A stretch of DNA of 64,000 nt from contig BMQD01000001.1 in the NCBI GenBank assembly GCA_014647935.1, forward strand, positions 186,001 to 250,000, written 5' to 3'. The notes below the pieces were generated by a model. The model was given only the letters and a program-made list of their open reading frames with translations. It made no database searches and was not told the DNA's origin. Positions 43,133 to 51,443 of this stretch are shown piece by piece. Numbering within the stretch: position 1 is the stretch's first letter; every line of letters starts with the position of its first letter. A program made the translations under genes and the position numbers. The DNA comes from Planomonospora parontospora (GTDB lineage Bacteria; Actinomycetota; Actinomycetes; Streptosporangiales; Streptosporangiaceae).

Positions 43133-43981
43133 CTACGGCAGCGTCAGGATCTCGTGGCCCGTGTCGGTGACGAGGACGGTGTGCTCGAACTGGGCGGTCC
43201 GCTTGCGGTCCCTGGTGACGGCGGTCCAGCCGTCGGGCCAGATGTCGTAGTCGATGGTGCCGAGCGTCAGCATGGGCTCGATGGTGAACGTCATGCCGGG
43301 CTCCAGGGTGACCGCCAGCGACGGGTCGTCGTAGTGCGGGACGACCAGGCCGGAGTGGAAGGTCGTGCCGATGCCGTGGCCGGTGAAGTCGCGCACGACG
43401 CCGTAGCCGAACCGCTTGGCGTAGGCCTCGATGATCCGGCCGACCACGTTGAGCTGGCGGCCCGGCGCGACGGCCTTGATGGCCCGGTTGGTGGCCTCCA
43501 GCGTGCGCTCGACCAGCAGGCGCGACTCCTCGTCCACGTCGCCGACCAGGAAGGTGGCGTCGGTGTCGCCGTGCACGCCGCCGATGAAGGCCGTGATGTC
43601 GACGTTGACGATGTCGCCGTCGCGCAGCACCGTGTCGTCCGGGATGCCGTGGCAGATGACCTCGTTGATCGAGGTGCACAGCGACTTGGGGTAGCCCCGG
43701 TAGCCGAGGGTGCTGGGGTAGGCGCCGTGGTCGAGCAGGAACTCGTGGCCGATCCGGTCGAGCTCGTCGGTGGTCACCCCCGGCGCCACGTGCCGGCCCA
43801 CCTCCTGGAGCGCCTGGGCGGCGATCCGGCCGGCGACCCGCATCCTCTCGATGATCTCCGGAGTCTTGACGTCGGGTTCGCCGGTCTTCGGGGTTTTCTT
43901 CCCGACGTACTCCGGCCGCTGGATGTGGGCGGGAACCTTGCGCAGGGGCGAGACCCGCCCGGGCTGGAGCACTGTCGTCAT
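43133..43981 (-). CDS. map: Methionine aminopeptidase, type I
   Basis: The 282-residue enzyme removes N-terminal methionine from new proteins. The five metal ligands are visible: Asp in VNVDITAF, Asp in GDTDATF, His in GHGIGTTFH, Glu in TIEPML and Glu in QFEHTVLV; the substrate histidine is in ICHGIPDD. An N-terminal extension of about 35 residues with [13 protein letters not shown] is typical of actinobacterial MetAP. It is divergent from the small protein gene at 44027. Confidence 0.95.
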   Translation of the reverse strand: MTTVLQPGRVSPLRKVPAHIQRPEYVGKKTPKTGEPDVKTPEIIERMRVAGRIAAQALQEVGRHVAPGVTTDELDRIGHEFLLDHGAYPSTLGYRGYPKSLCTSINEVICHGIPDDTVLRDGDIVNVDITAFIGGVHGDTDATFLVGDVDEESRLLVERTLEATNRAIKAVAPGRQLNVVGRIIEAYAKRFGYGVVRDFTGHGIGTTFHSGLVVPHYDDPSLAVTLEPGMTFTIEPMLTLGTIDYDIWPDGWTAVTRDRKRTAQFEHTVLVTDTGHEILTLP

Positions 43982-44026
43982 GGTTGCACAGTCTAATTGC
44001 CGTTCGCACCGGGCAGGATTGCCGCT

Positions 44027-44206
44027 ATGAGTGATCAGTGGTGGTTCTGCCTGAAGCACATGGCGGTCGAGCCCGAGCAGGGCTGCCCGAACAAGGACCG
44101 CATGGGCCCGTACGAGACCCGCCAGGCCGCGGCCGACGCCCTCAGGACCGCGGCCGACCGCAACGAGAGGTGGAAGGACGAGGACGAGGCCTGGGAGAAG
44201 GACTGA
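44027..44206 (+). CDS. Conserved small actinobacterial protein (SPOR-like, unknown)
   Basis: A 59-residue protein, [20 protein letters not shown] and onward, with a Cys/His-containing N terminus and the phrase [20 protein letters not shown], which resembles the sporulation-repeat-like GPYxTxxEAxxAL pattern. The ATG at 44027 is preferred over an earlier one because the conserved start MSDQW lies here. It is encoded head to head with map. I know of no assigned function for such proteins. Confidence 0.75.
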   Translation: MSDQWWFCLKHMAVEPEQGCPNKDRMGPYETRQAAADALRTAADRNERWKDEDEAWEKD

Positions 44207-44289
44207 ACGACCGGACGGCGGGGGCCGGCCTGCTTCCCCCGGGCGGCCGGGACCATCAGGACCGCACCGGGTTCGCGGCCTGTGCCGCG

Positions 44290-44329
44290 GGCAGGACCGG
44301 TCCCCGAGGGGGCAGGACCGGTCCCCGAG
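44290..44329. repeat. 19-bp direct repeat, two copies
   Basis: GGCAGGACCGGTCCCCGAG occurs at 44290-44308 and 44311-44329, just after the stop side of the cyclase gene. Each unit contains the palindrome GGACCGGTCC, so the pair could fold into two small hairpins ending converging transcripts. Confidence 0.7.
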
Positions 44330-44332
44330 CGG

Positions 44333-44998
44333 CTAGGGCCGGTCTCCGACGACCGCGTACGCCCGCACGGGGAAGGTGCCCATGCCCGCGACCATCGGCG
44401 GGGCGGCGTGGAGGCGGAACCCCGTGTCGGGCAGCGCGGCCAGGCCGGTCAGGTGCTCCACGATCGGGATCCCCGCGCCCAGCAGCAGCGTGTGCGCGGG
44501 GCGCTCGCCGCGCGGCGGGGTGTCGTCGATGTTCAGCGAGTCGATCCCGACGAGCGCCGGGCCCCGGTCGGCGAGCCACTTCGCCGCCTCCGGCTCGAGG
44601 TAGGGGTGGTCGCGGAAGTAGGCCTCGGTGCCGAAGTGGCGGTCCCAGCCGGTCTGCAGGAGGACGGCCCTGCCCCGCACGTCGAGGCCCTCCAGCAGGC
44701 CGACGCCGACCGAGCGCAGGCCCTCGGCCCGCACCACCAGGCCGGGCAGGTCGGCGAGCGCCTCCAGCGGCACCTCCGACAGGTCCGGGCCGTCCGGGTA
44801 GCGGTGGTGCGGGGTGTCGAGGTAGGTGCCGGTGTTGGCGACCAGCTCGATGCTGCCGATGTGGAACTCGGTGCCCGGCGCGTAGACCTCGCGAGAGGCC
44901 TCCCGGCTCAGGTGCGCGCCGAGCCGGGGTCCGGGGACGCCCGGGTAGGTGACCATCCCCTCGGTGATCCGGTGGCTCAGCTCGATCAGTCGGGTCAC
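44333..44998 (-). CDS. Cyclase / kynurenine formamidase-like metal hydrolase
   Basis: The 221-residue protein belongs to the cyclase family (IELSHRITEGMVTYPGVPGP at the start, GIDSLNIDD later, LLLGAGIPIVEHL). In the metal motif usually written HxGTHxDxPxH it has NTGTYLDTPHH, so the first His and the one after GT are replaced, as in a common actinobacterial subfamily; the reaction is therefore uncertain. The GTG at 44998 gives the family N terminus. It is divergent from a LysR-type gene. Confidence 0.8.
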   Translation of the reverse strand: MTRLIELSHRITEGMVTYPGVPGPRLGAHLSREASREVYAPGTEFHIGSIELVANTGTYLDTPHHRYPDGPDLSEVPLEALADLPGLVVRAEGLRSVGVGLLEGLDVRGRAVLLQTGWDRHFGTEAYFRDHPYLEPEAAKWLADRGPALVGIDSLNIDDTPPRGERPAHTLLLGAGIPIVEHLTGLAALPDTGFRLHAAPPMVAGMGTFPVRAYAVVGDRP

Positions 44999-45126
44999 GG
45001 GACGTTCACCGCTTTCTTCTCGGATCGGTCCGGCGCGGGTCGCGCGACGGCATCGAGGAGATGGTCCCGGCAACGGTCCTTGTAGCGCAAGTTAAGTGTC
45101 CTAAACCTCATCGTAAGCTGAGCTGC

Positions 45127-46152
45127 ATGGAGATCGACCCCCGCCGCCTCCGGGTCCTGCACGAGGTCGCCCGGCGCGGCGGCGTCATGCTGGCGGCCGA
45201 GGCGCTGCACGTCACCCCCTCCGCCGTCTCCCAGCAACTGGCCCTGCTGGAACGGGAGGTGGGACTCGCGCTGATCGACCGCTCCCAGCGCCGGGCCGTG
45301 CTGACCCCCGCCGGCGCCGTCCTCGCCCGGTACGCCGAGCGGGTGGAGGAGGAGCTGGCCGAGGCCAGGCGGGAGCTCATCCGCTTCACCGAGCGGCTGT
45401 CCGGCCCGGTCTCCGTCGCGGCGTTCCCCACCGCCATCCGGCACCTGCTGGTGCCCGCCCTGGCCGCGCTGGCGGAACGCCACCCGCGGGTCGAGCCCCG
45501 CGTCGTCGAGCTGTACGGCCCCGCCGCGCTGCGGGAGCTCCGGCTCGGCGGGGTGGACGTGGCCATCGTCGAGCACGACGCCGACCGGCCCGCCCCGATG
45601 CCCGCGTCACTGGTCGCCCACCGGCTCCACGTGGACGAGTACCGCATCGTCGTGCCGTCCGGCTGGGGGGAGGCCCCCCGCGACGTGGCCGCCCTGGCGG
45701 ACCTGCCCTGGGTGGCCGGCCATCCCGACCAGGCCTGCGGCCACGCGCTGGAGCGGCTCGCCGCCCTGCACGGCTTCACCCCGCGCCGGGCGCACGTGAT
45801 CGAGGAGTTCCCGCCCGCGCTCGCCCTGGTCGCGGCGGGGCACGGGGCGGCGATCGTGCCGTCCCTGGCCCTGCTGGAGACCCCCGGCGGCGAGGTCGTG
45901 GTCACCGGCATCACCGGGGTGGGCGCACGGCGGCTGGACGCGGTCACCCGGGCCGGCCGTACCGGGTCGAGGAGGCCGGACCCCGTGCAGGCCGTGGTCG
46001 TCGACGCGCTGCGGGAGGCCGCGGCCGGCCTGGCGGAGCGGATCGGGAGCGGGGGAGGACGCGCCGGTGACCGCAGGACCGACCGCGCCGCCCGGAGGGC
46101 GGGTCGAGGCCGCGGGGGCGGGGACGGGGACGGGGGCGGTCCGCAGCGGTGA
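45127..46152 (+). CDS. LysR-family transcriptional regulator
   Basis: The 341-residue regulator has the N-terminal LysR winged helix (AAEALHVTPSAVSQQLALLE, about 22-41) and a periplasmic-binding-like effector domain (GPVSVAAFPTAIRHLLVPAL onward). The last 40 residues are a Gly/Arg/Asp-rich low-complexity tail absent from most relatives. It lies divergent to the cyclase gene with 128 bp between starts, the classic LysR layout, so it probably controls that gene. The ATG start is at the conserved position before the helix. Confidence 0.9.
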   Translation: MEIDPRRLRVLHEVARRGGVMLAAEALHVTPSAVSQQLALLEREVGLALIDRSQRRAVLTPAGAVLARYAERVEEELAEARRELIRFTERLSGPVSVAAFPTAIRHLLVPALAALAERHPRVEPRVVELYGPAALRELRLGGVDVAIVEHDADRPAPMPASLVAHRLHVDEYRIVVPSGWGEAPRDVAALADLPWVAGHPDQACGHALERLAALHGFTPRRAHVIEEFPPALALVAAGHGAAIVPSLALLETPGGEVVVTGITGVGARRLDAVTRAGRTGSRRPDPVQAVVVDALREAAAGLAERIGSGGGRAGDRRTDRAARRAGRGRGGGDGDGGGPQR

Positions 46153-46176
46153 GCGCGGGGCCCGCCGCCCGGCGGG

Positions 46177-46767
46177 TCAGTCCGGGACGTGCGGGCCGCT
46201 GAGCCGCTCCAGCAGCCGGGCGAGGCGGGCGCGGAGACCGGCCTGGTGCCCGGCGGGGCGGGGCTCCTCGCCCGCGGCCATGCTCACCAGGTGCTGGGCC
46301 CCGTCGAAGGAGAGGGGGGCGCGGGCGGGGACCGCCAGCGCGTCGTGGGCCAGGCCCTCGAGGTCGGGGTCGCCGCCGTCCAGGGCGAGGATCGTCGCCC
46401 CGGTACGGCGGGCGTCGCTCACCCGCTCCAGCAGCGGGTCGGGCGCCCGCTCCTCGGCCACCACGAACAGCGTCTCCCCCCGCCGGGCCCTCTCGATCCG
46501 CTCCAGGCCGATCCGCAGGTGGGCGGGGGCGTCCGGGGGCGGGGACCAGCGGACCAGCGTCGGAGTGAGCTGGGGCAGGCCGGAGAGCCGGGCCTCGTCG
46601 CCGAGGTGCGCGGCCAGGTGCCAGGGCTCCCCGGCCGGGGTGCCGACCACCAGCAGGCCGCCGGGGGAGCGCGTCGTGCGCAGGGCGCGTCCCAGCTCGC
46701 GGGTGCGCTCCACCCACCCGGTCGACTCCAGGACCTCGCGCAGCAGGGCCACCGATCCACCGTCCAT
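46177..46767 (-). CDS. Conserved hypothetical protein
   Basis: The 196-residue protein begins MDGGSVALLREVLESTGWVE, contains GLLVVGTPAGEPWHLAAHL and RTGATILALDGGDPDLEGL, and ends with a C-terminal helix-rich GHQAGLRARLARLLERL. The alternating beta/alpha layout suggests a Rossmann-like or SIS-like fold, but no catalytic motif is evident. Codon use is normal for the window. Its closest neighbour is the divergent F420 reductase gene; a functional link is not shown. Confidence 0.7.
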   Translation of the reverse strand: MDGGSVALLREVLESTGWVERTRELGRALRTTRSPGGLLVVGTPAGEPWHLAAHLGDEARLSGLPQLTPTLVRWSPPPDAPAHLRIGLERIERARRGETLFVVAEERAPDPLLERVSDARRTGATILALDGGDPDLEGLAHDALAVPARAPLSFDGAQHLVSMAAGEEPRPAGHQAGLRARLARLLERLSGPHVPD

Positions 46768-46943
46768 GCGGACAATCGTGCCCCAGCCGCCCCGGGGCCG
46801 TCCGCGGAACGCGGGCCTGGCATCATCTGGCGTGGAGGCGGGACGGACCCGGGGACGGGCCGGTCACCGCCGGCGGAGCGGACCGCACGCGCCGAGGCCG
46901 ACGGGCCCGGTCCGCGGCGGCCGAGGACGACGAGGAGCGACGA

Positions 46944-47609
46944 GTGAGCACTGACCTTCCGGACGTGAGCGGGCTGTCCATCGGGATCCTGGGCGGCACC
47001 GGCGACCAGGGCAAGGGACTGGCCAGGCGGTTCGCCCTCGCCGGGCACACCGTGCTGATCGGGTCGCGCAGCGAGGAGCGGGCCCGGGAGGCGGCGGAGG
47101 CCGTCGGTGCGCGGGCGCGCGGGGCGGACAACGCGACCGTGGCCGCCGAGGCCGACATCGTGATCGTGGCGGTGCCGTGGGACGGCCACAAGGCCACCCT
47201 GGAGTCGCTCCGTGCCGAGCTGGCCGGGAAGATCGTCGTCGACTGCGTCAACCCGCTGGGCTTCGACAAGCAGGGTGCCTACGCCCTGCCCGTGGAGGAG
47301 GGCAGCGCCGCCCAGCAGGCCGCCGCGGTCCTGCCCGACAGCCGCGTGGTCGCGGCCTTCCACCACGTCTCGGCCGTCCTGCTGCTGGACCCCGAGGTCG
47401 ACGAGGTCGAGCTGGACGTGCTGGTCCTGGGCGACGACCGCGAGGCCACCGACACCGTGCAGGCGCTGGCCGGGCGGATCGCCGGCGTCCGTGGCGTGTA
47501 CGGCGGCCGCCTGCGCAACGCCCACCAGGTGGAGGCGCTGACCGCCAACCTGATCTCGGTCAACCGCCGCTACAAGGCCCACGCCGGCCTCCGCCTCACC
47601 GACGTCTGA
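46944..47609 (+). CDS. npdG: F420-dependent NADP oxidoreductase (NADPH:F420 reductase)
   Basis: The 221-residue enzyme has the NADP-binding start SIGILGGTGDQGKGLARRF (residues 12-30), GSRSEERA that contacts the NADP phosphate, IVAVPWDG, VVDCVNPLGF and the F420-side segment VVAAFHHVSAVLL. It passes electrons between NADPH and coenzyme F420, which actinomycetes use in cofactor-dependent reductions and antibiotic biosynthesis. The GTG start follows GAGGAGCGAC. Confidence 0.92.
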   Translation: MSTDLPDVSGLSIGILGGTGDQGKGLARRFALAGHTVLIGSRSEERAREAAEAVGARARGADNATVAAEADIVIVAVPWDGHKATLESLRAELAGKIVVDCVNPLGFDKQGAYALPVEEGSAAQQAAAVLPDSRVVAAFHHVSAVLLLDPEVDEVELDVLVLGDDREATDTVQALAGRIAGVRGVYGGRLRNAHQVEALTANLISVNRRYKAHAGLRLTDV

Positions 47610-47613
47610 CCGG

Positions 47614-48219
47614 TCAGATCCAGCCCGCGTCCTGCGCGATGCGGATGGCGTCGACCTTGTTGCGGGCGCCGGTCTTGCCGACGGCGCCGGTCAGGTAGTT
47701 GCGCACGGTCCCGGCGGACAGGTGCAGCCGGGCGGCGATCTCCTCGGCCGGGGCGCCGCGCGCGGCCTCGGCGAGCACCTCCCGTTCCCGGGCGGTGAGC
47801 GGGCTGGCGCCGTACTCCATGGCGGCGGTGACCAGCTCCGGGTCGAGCACCCGGAGCCCCTGGGCGGTGCGCCGGATCGCGTCGGCGAGGCGGTCGCCGG
47901 GGGCGTCCTTGACCAGGAACGCCTCGATGCCGCCCGCCAGCGCCCGGCGCACCTCGCCGGGCCGGCCCAGCGCGGTGAGGATCAGGACCCGGCAGCCGGG
48001 CAGCCTCTCCCGCAGTTCCGACGCGGCGGTGATGCCGTCGAGCGCGGGCAGGTCGATGTCCAGGACCGCCACGTCCGGCCGGGTCCGCAGGGCCGCCGGG
48101 ACGATCTCGTCGCCCCGGACGACCTCGACGACCACCTCGATGTCGGACTCCAGCCGGAGCAGCGCGACGAGGGCCGAGCGGATCATGTGCATGTCCTCGG
48201 CGAGGAGCACCCGGATCAC
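47614..48219 (-). CDS. NarL/DesR-type response regulator
   Basis: The 201-residue regulator has a receiver domain with phospho-acceptor Asp54 (AVLDIDLP) and conserved Lys in FLVKDAP, then a LuxR helix-turn-helix (LTAREREVLAEAARGAPAEEIA). It is the last gene of a four-gene minus-strand operon (ATPase, permease, kinase, regulator) and overlaps the kinase gene by GTGA, so it probably controls the exporter genes in response to membrane stress. Confidence 0.93.
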   Translation of the reverse strand: MIRVLLAEDMHMIRSALVALLRLESDIEVVVEVVRGDEIVPAALRTRPDVAVLDIDLPALDGITAASELRERLPGCRVLILTALGRPGEVRRALAGGIEAFLVKDAPGDRLADAIRRTAQGLRVLDPELVTAAMEYGASPLTAREREVLAEAARGAPAEEIAARLHLSAGTVRNYLTGAVGKTGARNKVDAIRIAQDAGWI

Positions 48220-49448
48220 GCGGGCACCTCCACCGCGAGCCGGAACCCGCCGCCCGGGGTCCGCTCGGCGCGCAGGGAGCCGCCGAGGCCGCCCGCCCGC
48301 TCCCGCAGCCCGGCCAGCCCGGCGCCGTCGCCCGCCCGCTCCCGCAGTCCGGTCGGCCCGGCGCCGTCGCCCGCCCGCTCCCGCAGTCCGGTCGGCCCGG
48401 CGCCGTCGCCCGCCCGCTCCCCCGGCACGGAACCGCCGGCCGGCCGCTCGGGGGCGCCGTCGTTGACCACCTCCAGCCGCACGGTCCCCGCGGTCCGCGA
48501 GGTGCTGATCGAGCAGGTCGTCGCCCGGCTGTGCCGGACCAGGTTGGTGATCCCCTCGCGCACCGCCCAGGCCAGGGCCTCGTCGACCGGCCGGGCCAGG
48601 TCCAGGTCGGCGAGGTTGGCCTGGACCTCGACTCCGGAGGCCGCCAGCAGCGCCGTGCCCCGCCGCACCTCCTCGCGCAGGGACATCTCCCGGTAGCCGC
48701 GCGCGACCTGCCGCACGTCCTGCGCCGCGTCCCTGGCCACCTGGACCAGGTCGGCGAGTTCGCGGCCGGCCGCGTCGGGGTCGCGCCCGGCGAGCCTGCG
48801 GGCCAGGTCGCCCTTGAGTGCGATCGCGGTCAGGCTGCTGCCCAGCCCGTCGTGCAGGTCCCGGGAGATGCGCAGCCGCTCGCGCAGCACCGCCGCCTCC
48901 GCCAGCTGGGTCCTGGCCTGCTCCAGTTCCCGGCTCACCACCACCAGCCGGGTCACCCCGTAGATCACGAATCCGGTGACGATGAGGGTGACGACCTGGT
49001 AGAAGGCGTGCTGCAGCTGCGCGGGCTGCGTGGCGTAGCGCCAGCCCAGGGCGAACTGGGCCGCCGTCATCGGGACCAGGCAGCCCAGGGCCGCCGGCGG
49101 GCGCAGGCGCAGGAGCACCGAGCCGAGCAGGATGGTCGGCGTCCCGGTCCACCAGTAGCCCAGGTACTCGAGGTGGGCGTCGAGGACCGGGATGGGCGCG
49201 TAGGCCGCGACCGCCTCCACCGCGAGCAGGACCGTGGGGGCACCGGGCTCCGCGCCGCGCAGCGCGGAGCGCAGGTGCAGGAAGAACGGCACGAAGAAGC
49301 CGGGCAGGCAGGTCGCGAGCACCACGAGCCCGGGCGTCCCGCCGAGCCGGGCGATCGTGATGACCGGGAAGACCGTGAAGCCCACGGCGATCAGCACGAC
49401 CAGGCCCACGGCCAGGCGCTGGGGGGTGATTCTCATGTCCGGAAACAT
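48216..49448 (-). CDS. Sensor histidine kinase (DesK-like) with internal repeat
   Basis: The 410-residue kinase has five or six membrane helices (10-170), the HisKA_3 motif RISRDLHDGLGSS (His199), N-box AVREGITNLVRHS and a HATPase domain. The G2 box region is abnormal: the unit ERAGDGAGPTGLR is present three times in tandem (39-bp DNA repeat) before the expected GLAGLRERAGGLGG. A start four codons downstream (49436) is possible. It sits 16 bp after the ABC permease gene and overlaps the regulator gene. Confidence 0.88.
   Translation of the reverse strand: MFPDMRITPQRLAVGLVVLIAVGFTVFPVITIARLGGTPGLVVLATCLPGFFVPFFLHLRSALRGAEPGAPTVLLAVEAVAAYAPIPVLDAHLEYLGYWWTGTPTILLGSVLLRLRPPAALGCLVPMTAAQFALGWRYATQPAQLQHAFYQVVTLIVTGFVIYGVTRLVVVSRELEQARTQLAEAAVLRERLRISRDLHDGLGSSLTAIALKGDLARRLAGRDPDAAGRELADLVQVARDAAQDVRQVARGYREMSLREEVRRGTALLAASGVEVQANLADLDLARPVDEALAWAVREGITNLVRHSRATTCSISTSRTAGTVRLEVVNDGAPERPAGGSVPGERAGDGAGPTGLRERAGDGAGPTGLRERAGDGAGLAGLRERAGGLGGSLRAERTPGGGFRLAVEVPA
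48295..48420. repeat. 39-bp tandem repeat (3 copies plus partial) in kinase gene
   Basis: Units start at 48295, 48334 and 48373 with a partial fourth at 48412, each beginning GCCCGCTCCCGCAG. The second and third units agree almost perfectly and the first differs by a few bases. The repeat keeps reading frame and multiplies the ATP-lid motif. Confidence 0.92.
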
Positions 49449-49464
49449 ATGCTTTCGTCAGGAC

Positions 49465-50238
49465 TTATGACCTGCGGGGCTCCCACCGGAACCAGCGGCC
49501 GATCGCGAACACCCCGAGCAGCGCCCACCCGGCGAGGACCAGGAGGGGGGCGGCCGCCGCCTGCAGATCCCCGGCGAGGGTCCCGTCGGCGGCATAGGCC
49601 GTACGGGCCAGGTCGACCACCGCCCCGGTGGGCAGGAACCCCAGCACCGTGCCGACCCAGCCGGGGAGCATCTCCAGGAGCGGGCCGAACCCGCCCGAGG
49701 CGGCCCCGGCGAGGAAGAAGAACGGCAGGGTCATCACACCGGCGACCTCGGTGCGCGGGACGGCCGCGGTGAACGCGGTGCCGAGCAGGCACAGGACGGT
49801 GGCCCCGGCGACCACGGCCACCAGGTACAGCAGCGGGTCGCGGGGGACCGGCAGGCCCGTCGTCGCGTACAGCGCCACCGAGACCACGGCGGTCAGCAGC
49901 GTGGTCTGCACGACCAGGTTGCCGATCTCACCGCCGAGGACGTCCCGGTCGCTCAGCCCGGTGGACCGCATCCGCTTGAGCAGGAGCTGGTCGCGGCGGG
50001 CGGTGAGCGTCACCGCGATCTGGTTGAACGTCGCGATGACGACGATCATCGCGAGCACCCCCAGGTGCGCGTCGAGCACGGCCTCCGCGCCGCCCCGGAG
50101 CCGGTCCGTCAGCAGCGGCATGCCGATGCCCAGCCCCAGGGAGAGGGTCACGGACGTGCTCAGCGCGACCTTGTCGCGCCAGTAGAGCCGGCCGCCGAAA
50201 CGGGCCACCACCGCCAGATCACGTGCGGACACGCTCAC
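49465..50238 (-). CDS. ABC-2 type transporter permease
   Basis: The 257-residue protein has six membrane helices and ABC-2 permease features: a cytosolic N terminus, RRDQLLLKRMRSTGLSDRDV after helix 2, and the conserved PFFFLAGAASGGFGPLLEMLP block before the last helices. The GTG start lies in a GTGA overlap with the ATPase gene. Together they form an exporter of lipid-, drug- or peptide-like substrate whose identity is not visible. Confidence 0.9.
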   Translation of the reverse strand: MSVSARDLAVVARFGGRLYWRDKVALSTSVTLSLGLGIGMPLLTDRLRGGAEAVLDAHLGVLAMIVVIATFNQIAVTLTARRDQLLLKRMRSTGLSDRDVLGGEIGNLVVQTTLLTAVVSVALYATTGLPVPRDPLLYLVAVVAGATVLCLLGTAFTAAVPRTEVAGVMTLPFFFLAGAASGGFGPLLEMLPGWVGTVLGFLPTGAVVDLARTAYAADGTLAGDLQAAAAPLLVLAGWALLGVFAIGRWFRWEPRRS

Positions 50239-51149
50239 GCCACCTCCGCCTTCGGGGAAGTCCCCTCGCCCGCGGCGAGGTCCAGGAACAGGTCTTCGAG
50301 GGTCGCCGTGCGGACCTCCAGGCCGCGCAGGCGCAGGCCCCGCTCGCCCGCCCAGCCCAGCAGGGTCTGCGCGGCCAGGTCGGGGTCCTCCACCCGGCAG
50401 ACCGCGGTGCGGCCCTCCACCGAGGCGACCGGGACCGGCAGGTCCTCCGGCGCGACGCCGGCGGGCAGCTCGAAGGCGACCCGGCCCGCCCGGGCGGCCA
50501 GCGTCTCGGCCATGCCGCCGGAGGCGACCACCCGGCCCCCGTCCATGATCGCCATGTTGGCGGCCAGCCGCTGGGCCTCGTCCAGGTAGTGGGTGGTCAG
50601 CAGGATCGCGGTGCCCTGCCCGGCGAGGCCCCGGATGACCTCCCAGGTGTTCTTCCGGGCCTCGGGGTCCATCCCGGTGGTCGGCTCGTCGAGGAAGAGC
50701 ACGTCGGGACGGCTCAGCACGGCCAGCGCCAGGTCCAGGCGACGTTTCTCGCCACCGGAGAGCTGGCGCACCCTCGTGCCCGCCTTGGCGTCCAGCCCGG
50801 CCAGGCCGAGCGCCTCGTCGCGCGGCCGGGGCGCGGCGACGAAGTCCCGCCAGGCGTCCACGGTCTGCGCCACGGTCAGGTCGGGGAAGAAGCCCGCCTC
50901 CTGGAGCATGATGCCGGTGCGCCTGCGCACCCGGACCCGGTCCCGGGCCGGGTCCAGCCCGAGGACCCGCACCGTCCCGGAGTCGGCCCGCCGGAACCCG
51001 GCCAGCACCTCGACCGTCGTGGTCTTGCCCGCGCCGTTCCGCCCGAGCAGGGCGAAGACCTCCCCTTCCCCGACGGAGAACGAGACGTCTCTCACCGCCT
51101 CGAACCCCCCGTAGCCCTTCACCAGCCCGTCCACCTCGATCGCTGTCAT
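50235..51149 (-). CDS. ABC transporter ATP-binding protein (DrrA/NatA type)
   Basis: The 304-residue ATPase has Walker A GRNGAGKTTT (36-45), LQEAG Q-loop, signature LSGGEKRRLDLAL, Walker B DVLFLDEPTTGMDP and the H-switch TTHYLDEA, with the C-terminal extension of the DrrA family (DUF4162-like, about 230-300). The ATG at 51149 has GGAGGA 8 nt upstream. It is the first gene of the operon with permease, kinase and regulator. Confidence 0.92.
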   Translation of the reverse strand: MTAIEVDGLVKGYGGFEAVRDVSFSVGEGEVFALLGRNGAGKTTTVEVLAGFRRADSGTVRVLGLDPARDRVRVRRRTGIMLQEAGFFPDLTVAQTVDAWRDFVAAPRPRDEALGLAGLDAKAGTRVRQLSGGEKRRLDLALAVLSRPDVLFLDEPTTGMDPEARKNTWEVIRGLAGQGTAILLTTHYLDEAQRLAANMAIMDGGRVVASGGMAETLAARAGRVAFELPAGVAPEDLPVPVASVEGRTAVCRVEDPDLAAQTLLGWAGERGLRLRGLEVRTATLEDLFLDLAAGEGTSPKAEVA

Positions 51150-51252
51150 GCCGACGATCCTCCAGGGCGGCACGACCCGGGAACAGTGAGGAATTCACCT
51201 CAGTCCGCCCAGGATGCCTCGGCCTTCAGGCCGGGGAGGAATGGGCGCCCCG

Positions 51253-51393
51253 TCAGGGATGGTCCGGCGGAGCCGGGACGGCCTGCTGCACGATGTGCAG
51301 CACCTGCGCGTGCAGGGATCGGTGCTCATGTTCGGCCAACTCCTTGAGCCGTGCGTGAAGGTCGTCGGGAAGCCGCAACGTGATCTGTTTCAT
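51253..51393 (-). CDS. Arc/FitA-like ribbon-helix-helix protein inside TnpB element
   Basis: A 46-residue protein starting MKQITLRLPDDLHARLKELA, the classic ribbon-helix-helix beta strand and first helix, then EHEHRSLHAQVLHIVQQAV as the second helix. Such proteins are DNA-binding antitoxins or repressors. No toxin follows it; its partner is tnpB, transcribed divergently from 51444. The spacer contains CCATC-TCTCC-GATGG (51417-51431), a candidate operator. It is short but has full family sequence. Confidence 0.8.
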   Translation of the reverse strand: MKQITLRLPDDLHARLKELAEHEHRSLHAQVLHIVQQAVPAPPDHP

Positions 51394-51443
51394 GTCGGCA
51401 GAATACCCGCCGGACCCCATCTCTCCGATGGTAAATTGATGGC

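Noticed and set aside
42430-43170. A 246-codon plus-strand frame over the orphan ATPase gene
   Set aside because: It is out of frame with the N-box and G-box motifs and is Arg/Gly-rich, typical of a shadow frame.
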